From: Mactromeris polynyma
Taxonomy: Eukaryota > Mollusca > Bivalvia > Venerida > Mactridae
Direction: 5' to 3'
Assembly (NCBI GenBank): GCA_032209605.1
Contig: JASFXZ010000002.1
Span: forward strand, 55,306,431-55,370,430
Length of the DNA: 64,000 bases
Shown piece by piece: positions 56,440 to 64,000 of the stretch; positions within the stretch are counted from its first letter, which is position 1, and each line of letters begins with the position of its first letter. Position numbers and translations under genes: made by a program. Under the pieces are notes generated by a model. That model ran no database searches. It was not told the DNA's origin and saw only the letters and a program-made list of their open reading frames with translations.

Positions 56440-56520
56440 TCATAAAAACATGTTTGCCCCTCTCAGGGCTCAAACCCTGACCTTAGGTTCTGTCGGCCAA
56501 TGCTCTAGCTACTGTGTGCC
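56440..56520 (-). repeat. tRNA-like SINE head
   Basis: On the minus strand CACAGTAGCTAGAGCATTGG gives an A box and GTCAGGGTTTGAGCCCTGA a B box with a perfect T-stem. The acceptor stem does not close. Confidence 0.7.
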
Positions 56521-57324
56521 TGAATAATATCTTGTCGGAGATGATCAACGCATTTAATGTATTTCAGGGATCATTCCCAAACCTGTTTGTAGTTTAGGTA
56601 TACAGGAAGTTAACAGTTAATACAGTTATGTTAAGTATGCTCCCTGATAATGCTCATTTGTGACATCAAAAAGTGTCAACTGCTGCCATATCGGCATGAA
56701 AATATGATTACCTATACTACTGTATTTAACCTAATCAACAGTCAAAGCTCAGAGTATATAACGAAATGGCTTCAGTTGTGACAATGGTTTTATTTAAGGC
56801 TGAGTGAGGTTATGTGCAGGAGGGGTGTACCATGTTAAAATGTAGGTATGCATTTGTGGCACCATACTTTTCACAATATTATACGTTATAGTGCATATTT
56901 CATGAATGGGTGCTCAATTTGTAGACTCTGAAATGCACAAGAGGCCTCCATTCCAAACCTATATTATAAAAAGGCTACCCTTAATGGGACGGGAACAGTC
57001 CCCTCACATATATACATACCACCGGACGCTCTGCGCCTCAAGCTTTCATGCTCATACCACAGTCTGGTATTTCTGGATCCTGGCCTGTGAAAGTGTTCTA
57101 ACACCCAGATACCGACAAGCATGCGAGGCGACGATCGGTAAGACATAACTCTCGCTTTAACACGGCTGATTTGACCACTGTTCCTTTCAGTTTAAAAATA
57201 CCCGAGGTGATTACTTGGAAAAAGTATGTACATATGTTTTCTCAGCTTGAACGCAAAGGGTATCAATTTTATGTATACATATCAATGTACATTGTAATAT
57301 CAATTATATAAAACGGTTTACGCT
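56521..57324. other. Intergenic DNA, nothing recognised
   Basis: Chance frames at 56906-57148 only. Confidence 0.45.
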
Positions 57325-58254
57325 CATAACGTCCCCAAGTTTAAACGTCCCCAGACGAAAACGTCCCCATTTTTGGTTTAAACGACCCCAGTCCACATTT
57401 CAATTCGACGAAATGTCCCCACTTTTGCTCAAAATGTCCCCACGTTTGCTCAAAACGTCCCCACTATTGTCCAAAACGTCCCCACTATTGTCCAAAACTT
57501 TATGTTCTGTTATGTATCAAAATGCCCACACTTTTGCTTTCGTAATTACGCTTATGATAAATTTTATTTAAGGGAAGAACTCAGACGTTAACTTGGAAGG
57601 GATTATTATTTGGTTTCAACATTCTAAATGGAACTATGATTCTCAGTACTAGTTGACATTTCTCTTGCATTTGTTATTTTAATATACGTATACATTTTTC
57701 AAATTTACGGAAATGTTTGTGTGAAAATTCACACTAAATTGTGTTTAAATGTGTGCAAACTCTGTCTAAAGATTTACAATTATTTTAAAGGAAAACGCCT
57801 AAAATTGTGTCGGTTTGCACTTCAATTGAAAAGCGGTCATTACTCAAGTTTGGCATAAGTGTGCTAATCAAATTTGTAAGAATAAGGATTTTAATGCGAA
57901 TACCCATAATTAGTCGGTAATTTGACTGATTAATTGCATGCATGCATGTGAAAGCAGTGAACATGATAAGGGCGGTGTTCGCTTTTGAAGTTCCTGTGAT
58001 CTCGGGAAGAAAAAAGAATTGTAGGTACTCAGTTTTCGTAAATGTGCCAATAAAAATCCTAACTGTTGTCCATTTCGTATACTTAAGCAATGAAAAATAC
58101 ACCACGTTTTGGAAATAAATGGGGACATTTTGGTCAATAGTGGGGACGTTTTGGACGATAGTGGGGACGTATGTCAAATTATGTTTTGGACAATTTAAGT
58201 GGGGACGTTTTAAATAACCAAAAATTGGGACGTTTTGGTCTGGGGACGTTTTAA
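57325..58254. mobile_element. DNA element with CGTCCCC-repeat inverted ends
   Basis: The left 230 bp hold about eight AACGTCCCC/AATGTCCCC motifs roughly 20 bp apart, with linkers such as CACTATTGTCCAAAA. The last 150 bp hold the same motifs reversed (TGGGGACGTTTTGG). The outermost order AACGTCCCCA..GACGAAAACGTCCCC..TTTTTGGTTTAAA is mirrored on the right, so the ends are long inverted repeats made of short tandem units. The 550-bp interior is AT-rich. The 169-residue minus-strand frame at 57785-58294 partly translates the repeats and is not taken as a gene. Confidence 0.85.
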
Positions 58255-58418
58255 CATGCTTACATATAAAACACACGCAGTTCTGATTAAACACGAAACT
58301 GTGATGAACAAATCTTAATTACGAAATAAATAGCTTTGGAAGATAGATCAAGGCATAATTTGTGACATTCTTATGTAGAGTATGTTTACTTTCCGCTACA
58401 AACATCGTCAGTGGAACA

Positions 58419-58430
58419 TTTGGCGGGAAA
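58419..58430. promoter_or_regulatory. Perfect E2F-type site upstream of adenylosuccinate synthetase
   Basis: TTTGGCGGGAAA lies 42 bases before the start codon. A CCAAT box (CCCAATGG, CCAAT at 58440-58444) follows 9 bases later. There is no TATA box. This arrangement is typical for growth-related housekeeping promoters; the role here is inferred. Confidence 0.55.
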
Positions 58431-58471
58431 ATGTACCGCCCAATGGTTTCTTTCTGCTTCAATGATCCAAC

Positions 58472-58645
58472 ATGGCTAACTGTGTTCAGAACGGCATCGC
58501 CGTAAACGGCTCCCGACACACGAAAAGACAGAGGATGGGGGAAAGGTCTATTACTGTGGTACTAGGTACCCAATGGGGCGACGAAGGAAAGGGGAAAGTA
58601 GTGGATATGCTCGCTACAAATGCTGACGTCGTGTGTCGCTGTCAG
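58472..58645 (+). CDS. ADSS: Adenylosuccinate synthetase, first coding exon
   Basis: The ATG at 58472 opens a 58-codon exon: [20 protein letters not shown], then [20 protein letters not shown] and [14 protein letters not shown]. The enzyme joins IMP and aspartate using GTP, the first committed step to [11 protein letters not shown] is its GTP/IMP-binding loop with the catalytic aspartate. The exon ends in CAG/GTGAGC (GT at 58646-58647), after CRCQ and before the expected GGNNAGH, the same boundary as in vertebrate genes (from memory). The N-terminal extension of about 25 residues is basic and of normal length for the animal cytosolic enzyme. The remaining exons are not in the window: no GGNNAGH-coding sequence was found up to 64000, so intron 1 exceeds 5.3 kb. 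Confidence 0.93.
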
Positions 58646-59125
58646 GTGAGCGATCGAAATATTAGCGCACTTTGTTTTTGTTGACATTTGATACGAATGG
58701 TCTCATCACCGTGGCTGAAGTATGTTGAACAACGTATCTTATCTTCTATTATCTATTATTGTTTACATAAGTCTATATATTTTGATAACAACCACATAGC
58801 GATCGCCATTCATTATGTGCAAGGGGAACAACTCGTTTAATGTTTTAGAGGTCACGACCGTTCAAGATGGGTACCGTTCAAGATAATGATGAAATAATTT
58901 CCTAATTAATGAGCATGTTTATTTTCTTTTACACCAATATTTCTGAAATCATTCTCAGTCTGATGTATCTTGTTGTGTTTAACTTAGCTCATGGCATTGC
59001 TGTTTTACTTCATTTATTGATCCTCAATGAAACAAATGTTATTATTAAAGCACAGGTTATAGTCTTGACAAATATACCTTGTTTTGTTTACCTGAAGCAA
59101 AATCTGCAGGTCCGTCTTACTCTTA

Positions 59126-59648
59126 GGGCGAATTTGTTTGTACCAAACCGGTTTGAATCCAAAACTGGTTTGTCAAACCTTTCATTTGTTTTAACTAACT
59201 GGTTTCAAACTTAAACAAGTTTCTGTATTTGTTAATAACAAATCTTAAACTGGTTAGTCAAACTGACCGAACTACCTCCAAGTGTGGTTTGTCGGGTTTG
59301 ATTTATCCGAATAATCGTATACTAGTTAAACAAAATGGTGGACTGATTTTATGGCCGGTGTCCGTGCCACTCATATGTGGGGCAATGTTTAAAAATAAAT
59401 GTTTCTTTGCTACATGGGAACCTGCCTTTAAAGTTACGTTGCAAAACAGACGTTTTAAAGTTCTTAACTCTGATTTTCTTATCACCCTGCAGTCTTGCAA
59501 TCAAAATCACGTGGGCCATTTTTCATCGACCAAACCATCTGTTTGTTTGCATACCAATCTTAATTTTAACTGGTTTAAGTTTTTCAACCAAACTACAACA
59601 AAACTGAAACCTCAGACCTGAACCAGGTTTTGCAAAACAAATTCGCCC
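59126..59648. mobile_element. Harbinger-type MITE, TTA target duplication
   Basis: Ends GGGCGAATTTGTTT at the left and the same in reverse at the right, each flanked by TTA (59123-59125, 59649-59651). This is the 3-bp duplication of PIF/Harbinger elements. Behind each end are repeated AAACTGGTTT/AACCGGTTT motifs (five or more in the left 150 bp). Plus-strand frames at 58909-59214 and 59229-59621 are not credible proteins. Confidence 0.85.
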
Positions 59649-60612
59649 TTAGTGGAGACAAGTGTTTAATTGATTTGTAAAAATTTCGCGAAAAAAAAAT
59701 CGTCTAGAGCCTTTGTCCAGTAATATCTACTGTCCAGTATTATCTTGCATGCCAGTAGGGGAACTTTGTGTTACTTTTGGTACAGCTACACCACTGATAC
59801 ACAACTAAATGCATGAGGAAATAAATATAGACACGTTGAATTAAAGCACTTAAGATTTTGATAAATGTTTCACCACCAGGAAGAACATGGATCAAAATGT
59901 TGAAGTTTTAAGTTTGAGGTTAGCTTGCTGTTAATTCATTGTAAATTCCCAAAACTGACCATATATATGCATTGTTTAAAATATTGAAATCCACAAGTTA
60001 CTCATATGAAATGTGTTTTATTGATATAGAAGGAAGTTTAAATTTAAAAAAAAATGTGTTTCAGGAATAACCACATTCACAAATCAACGCGAGTATTTTG
60101 ATTTCAAGATTGTTTATAAACTTCAAAGATAATTAGTTACCAAATGGTTTCAATGATGATTTCAGATTACATAAATTGATAAATTATGGCGAAAAATGGC
60201 CAGCGTCACACTGAAATAGTAGGCAGAATCCACCTATTGCTGATAATTCTGAAATTGAAGGAAGTATGGAGAACATCTACACAGTCCCTATTATCATCAT
60301 AAATATACATCAGGGGTGAGAATTTTCCATGGATTCGCGGAATTCCGGGAACTTCTTGGCCTCCCAGGCGGTTTTTGAGATCGATGTAAATCCGAGGACA
60401 AATTTGGGGGGGGTAGGGTCAATGCTGTAACGCACTCATACGTTTTGAGAAAAATCGATGTGAATTATCGTCCGCCATTTTTAGTAGTAAGGCTAAAACT
60501 TCACCGAATAGGTGCTGAAAGAGTTGCCCAATTGGTTCCAGAAAACGTTCAAACGGCTTTTAGTCTGTACCAACTGTCGCGCCAGAGTTACATTTCTTGT
60601 CAGTGAATCAAA

Positions 60613-60871
60613 ATGGCAGAAGTTAACGATAGTGACATCGGGAAATTTTTCAAATTGACAACACCGCCTACGGTTAAATCCGAAGTTCGGGTGCATTTTG
60701 GACATCCAGTATACAAGGTTAATGTCGGCAAATTACTGACAAATCTAAAACTGTACGTAAATTAAGCTACAATAAACTAATTCATTCCGGTAATATGACG
60801 ATTATGAAGTCGCACTTAAATCGTCGCCATCCGTCTGTTTCGGGAGGCGGTTCTAGATCTGCAACTGTTTA
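60613..60871 (+). pseudogene. BED zinc-finger N-terminus of a hAT transposase, broken
   Basis: MAEVNDSDIGKFFKLTTPPT then VKSEVRVHFGHPVYK open the BED domain. After a one-base shift near 60735 the frame continues DKSKTVRKLSYNKLIHSGNM and KSHLNRRHPSVSGGG. The H-x5-H end is kept, but the two cysteines expected in TVCKLC read R and S, so the zinc site is lost. BED fingers bind the transposon ends. Dead. Confidence 0.8.
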
Positions 60872-61096
60872 AAAATGTGTTTGTGCACTTCAAAATTTAT
60901 AGACACAAAACAGACATCGAGTTCTGTCATATTTTTCCATATTTAAGTTTGTTCTCATCATTATCTGTTCTATTCTAGACAGTGTTGATGATTAAATTGT
61001 CTCAACTAATATCTTTATTTCATTTAGTTGACCACTGAAAAAAATTAGCTTTTGATATGGTTTGTCATTTTCTATGAAGTATCCTGATACATATAT

Positions 61097-61554
61097 CATG
61101 ACAGTCATGGCGAATACTCATAGCACAGTCGGACCTGACCGATAAAAAACGACCAGGTCCGATACAGAAGGCCTGTGCGTCGGTCCGATACGGTACGGGT
61201 CGGAAGGGTTTTACAACATCCGTTGCTGTTTACACAATGTGGTCTTCTTACGCGCACCGATTGTCTGCACATTGGTTTGTCTTTCGGACATTTGAACTTT
61301 TATTGTGTCATCAAAAAGGCATTTCAGGAGTGAATGTTATTAAAGTAAATCATAATTTTAAACTGTTATTTAACGAAATACGCCAATTATTTGCCCATTT
61401 GTGTTTGATTTGTTTACTTTCACTTTGAAATGAGCGGTAATTTTTAACAACGTGTTTTCGGACTGACAAGTTTGCATTCGGTCCGACAAGTTTTCCAAGG
61501 TTGTCAGACCAAATGACTGACAAGTCTTGGAAGTCGTTCGCCATGACTGTCATG
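61097..61554. mobile_element. MITE nested in the hAT element
   Basis: CATGACAGTCATGGCGAA at the left is exactly reversed at 61537-61554. The flanking GATACATATAT and ATATGTATC extend the symmetry. Inside both ends are GGTCCGA/TCGGTCCGACA blocks (GTCGGACC, GGTCCGATAC, TCGGTCCGAC). Non-coding; plus-strand frame 61237-61428 is not credible. Confidence 0.85.
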
Positions 61555-62538
61555 ATATGTATCTTAACGTGTTACACCCATATCGTCTCATCCCTAATTT
61601 TAATTTCTAATATAGAGTTAATACACAGAGTTTTGGTGCTGTAAAGTACATGGGCATAAAACAAACCTGAACACCAAGACTTGCTAAAAATAGTTCAAAC
61701 TTAATGGAAGCCCTGCACCAAAGTTTATATACACTGAATATGGAAAGCCAACATGACTGTCATTGATAGATTCAAATCTCAAGGCACTGTCTATAAAATA
61801 TGTATGTGGCGTTCCCTGTAGCTACTTATTCTCTCTCTTTTACAACCAGTGCTGACACCCAAGGAACCTTGTTATTACAGAAGACTCGTAGAGGAGATTA
61901 AAAAATATACCGAAATTCCTTTAAATACTAATGGTCAGTGATGCAAGTAGTAATAAGTGGTACATTGTATTATGCTACATACAAATGAACCACTCTTTGA
62001 CACTGGAAGAATTTAGTAAATATCAGCTTCACATTTAGAACTTGTCAATGAGTCTGACTTTTTGTTTTGAAATTAAGCCTATAGTATTTTTGATGCTAAA
62101 GTCGTAAAGATATGTTTAAATGCAATCTTAGGTCCCAAAATGCTTCAAACCCAGTGACCCCCACCAAAGCGCTGCCCTGGACTCGCAAAGGGACCCGCAG
62201 CAAAAAGTTCAGGGATTTTTGCTTGAAAGCGTTCTCACCCCTGATGCATAGAAAATTAGCACATGGCTGAAGTCACTTAAATAATTTTCATGGAACATTA
62301 CTGAATGTATTCTTAATGAGTTTCTGTGAGACGTTTGCTCAATGTCTTATCATTTACATTATGTCCGATGCTATATAAGGTCTGTTCTTTATCTTGTATG
62401 CCTACATAATCATCTGCCACGTGACTGTACATGGACTGGTTGTGTCAATGTCCTATCTTGATTTGGACAGTTTAAGCCAATTTATGCAAAGTGTATCTTA
62501 AAATGTGCATCCAATCTACTCTTAATGTAAATTATATA

Positions 62539-63255
62539 CAGAGCAATCTCTCCAGAGAGGCCCTCTCCTCATCAACTTGATCATCTCTCCCATCGTAACA
62601 ATTTTAGTTCCGACTTCTCAGGCCTCTCGATCCTCCATTATTGGGGCCAAATATTAACGCCATTCCCCACGAAAATAGTATTCAAATTCAATTTTCTACA
62701 TTGAAGCCAAAATAAATATAAACTGAAAAAATACTATTTGAACTAGAAAAATAAGATTTTCTGAAAACAGGTGTAATATCTGATACATTTTTGTATTGTT
62801 TACTGACTGCAGCTATATGAGGTTTATTGTATGTCTACACCGGTTTGACCTTGACCAGAAAGAGGCAGAAAAATTCCCCCAGTTTGCTTGAAATTCCCAT
62901 GGGTGAAGGTATTCCATCTTGTGACAAATTTTCGTCTTTTGATTCTGCCCTAGGATCATTTTCCCAAATTGTGTCAATCCGTTGAGAAAGTTAGGGGTGG
63001 GTGGAGGGTAGGCCCTAGCAGACCTTTCAACCAGCTGAAATAGGTCTGGTAAGCCGCTGGTTACATCCTTTGCCTTTGTTTAAAACCGTCCGTTCAAACA
63101 TACATGTATTATTTTTTTCGGAAATCAGGTAGGTCACATACTAAAAATAGATACAGAATTTTCCTTCAAATTGAGAGAGGCCCCTGTCTCTCTAGGGCAA
63201 CCACCTCTCAACAACGGCTGAAGTTTGTTCTGTTACGTCTATAGAGATTCCACTG
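62539..63255. mobile_element. Tigger-like non-autonomous element
   Basis: CAGAGCAATCTCTCCAGAGA at the left and, reversed, CAGTGGAATCTCTATAGACG at the right, with TA on both sides (62537-62538, 63256-63257). GAGAGGCCCCTGTCTCTCTA near 63175 mirrors CCAGAGAGGCCCTCTCC near 62550. No transposase seen in 717 bp. Confidence 0.78.
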
Positions 63256-63689
63256 TAATGTATGGAAATCTGCTGTTGCGTAATAAATGTATATCTATAC
63301 ACCTACACATGACATGTATTTGTATCATTTAGTGCCATCTATAAATGTTCTTGTGTATGTGTATATAGGCTTGGCATTCTCTCTACCATGAACCAAATGC
63401 ATGGCCAAGTTGAATCTTTTTACAATTCTGGCTGGAATAGAAAAAAATGGTGTGTGTATTCAGTTGCAAAATGCATCTAGCACACTTTGATAAACTAGGT
63501 GACTAGGTCCCAGTTTGTCTTGAACTCAAGTTTACATGAATGGTCCAGGAAACTCCATGTACACAAAATGGCTGCATACCACTGTCATCACTATCAATAT
63601 TAGGAGATGCTTGGTTTTACTTTTTTTTGGTTAAATAAAATAGCAATGTACATGTGTATTTCACTTTCAAGAGTCTAATCTCCAAGGGG

Positions 63690-63990
63690 TGCTCTGTGGT
63701 CAATAGGTCATGGTTGCTGACTTCAAATCACTTGCCCCTCACCGTTGCAGGTTTGAATCCCACATGTATGTGAGGCATCTAATCCAGCTTGCATGCTGAA
63801 GGTCGGTGTTTCTACCTTGGTGCTCGCCTATTTCCAGAATAATGCTGAGAGGTACACCAGGGTCTTCTGAGTCACTCTTCTCCATCCTGATAGCTAAATA
63901 GTCACTACATGAACCTGGCTGTATATGGGACGTAAATCCTCATACCAAATAAGTTGTGTCGCTAGTTAAGTGAAACCTAGGTCTAAAAAA
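63690..63990 (+). repeat. tRNA-derived SINE (bivalve type)
   Basis: GTTGCAGGTTTGAATCCCAC is a B box in a T-arm; the A box (GTGCTCTGTGGTCAATAGG) is weaker. The body has GCATGCTGAAGGTCGGTGTT, ACCTTGGTGCTCGCC and GGACGTAAATCC, phrases typical of a SINE abundant in bivalves (from memory). It ends in an A-rich tail near 63985. Confidence 0.8.
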
Positions 63991-64000
63991 ATAAATGAGC

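Larger units (their letters stand above)
60311..62243 (+). mobile_element. hAT-like element with BED-finger remnant
   Basis: CAGGGGTGAGAA at the left (60311) and TTCTCACCCCTG at the right (to 62243) are perfect 12-bp inverted ends, a hAT-like terminus. The flanks ATACAT and ATGCAT are similar, but a clean 8-bp duplication is not visible. A BED zinc-finger reading frame lies 300 bp inside (60613-60871), in the expected place for a hAT transposase start. Most of the transposase is missing. A younger MITE sits at 61097-61554. Confidence 0.75.
58646..64000 (+). other. ADSS: Intron 1 of adenylosuccinate synthetase (partial)
   Basis: Begins GTGAGCGATCG. It holds a Harbinger-type MITE, a hAT remnant with a nested MITE, a Tigger-like element and a SINE, each listed separately. 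Parts not listed (58650-59120, 59652-60308, 62250-62535, 63260-63685) are AT-rich with no recognised feature. The 3' splice site is outside the window. Confidence 0.75.

Noticed and set aside
57785..58294. 169-residue minus-strand frame
   Set aside because: A third of it translates the CGTCCCC repeats of the element end (VPTIVQNVPTIDQNVP), and the rest has no motif.
59229..59621. 130-residue plus-strand frame in the adenylosuccinate synthetase intron
   Set aside because: It lies entirely within a Harbinger-type MITE and has no recognised domain.

Overview
The window looks like animal nuclear DNA, most likely from a marine bivalve or a related mollusc. It is AT-rich and gene-poor, with introns, and it is dominated by transposable elements and minisatellites. 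The bivalve call rests on a coiled-coil C1q-domain gene of the kind expanded in bivalves, on tRNA-derived SINEs of a mollusc type, and on CR1/jockey-like LINEs, Tc1, Harbinger, hAT and Tigger-like remnants. This is inference from recognised families; no search was run. There are no bacterial operons, CRISPR arrays or rRNA genes.

Two host genes are supported. (1) A complete two-exon C1q-domain gene lies on the minus strand: exon 2 is 50719-51131 and exon 1 is 51698-51917, with a GT-AG intron, matching phase and a polyadenylation signal. (2) The first coding exon of adenylosuccinate synthetase lies on the plus strand (58472-58645). It carries the P-loop WGDEGKGK and ends in a consensus splice donor after a CRCQ motif. 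Its intron 1 fills the rest of the window and holds a Harbinger-type MITE, a hAT remnant with a nested MITE, a Tigger-like element and a SINE.

Layout: 1-690, a LINE endonuclease fragment (minus). 6774-7652, a broken LINE ORF1. 7945-10360, two adjoining minisatellites (31 bp and 43/44 bp). 10793-13312, a Tigger-like element containing a second one. 13937-19277, a LINE RT relic split by about 3 kb that includes a complete but dead Tc1 element (15381-16959). 19332-21142, foldback elements. 22543-22935, a mariner 3' end. 23512-24165, a 133-bp array. 25965-28145, an internally deleted Harbinger transposon with remains of both its genes. 28820-30428, a very uniform 41-bp array. 31.5-53.2 kb, dispersed repeats, palindromes, MITEs and a 45-bp array grown from a transposon end. 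50.7-51.9 kb, the C1q gene. 53.5-58.3 kb, foldback elements, a SINE and a hAT C-terminus. 58.4-64 kb, the adenylosuccinate synthetase promoter, exon 1 and intron 1.

The two host genes are functionally unrelated (innate recognition and purine synthesis). The transposon fragments are almost all inactive, with frameshifts, stops or lost catalytic residues. The most informative pieces are the Harbinger element (two first exons kept, both 3' parts deleted, CCGG-rich ends), the array born from a terminal inverted repeat, the five-copy dispersed family with a terminal hairpin, and the perfect 43-bp palindrome at 45.6 kb.
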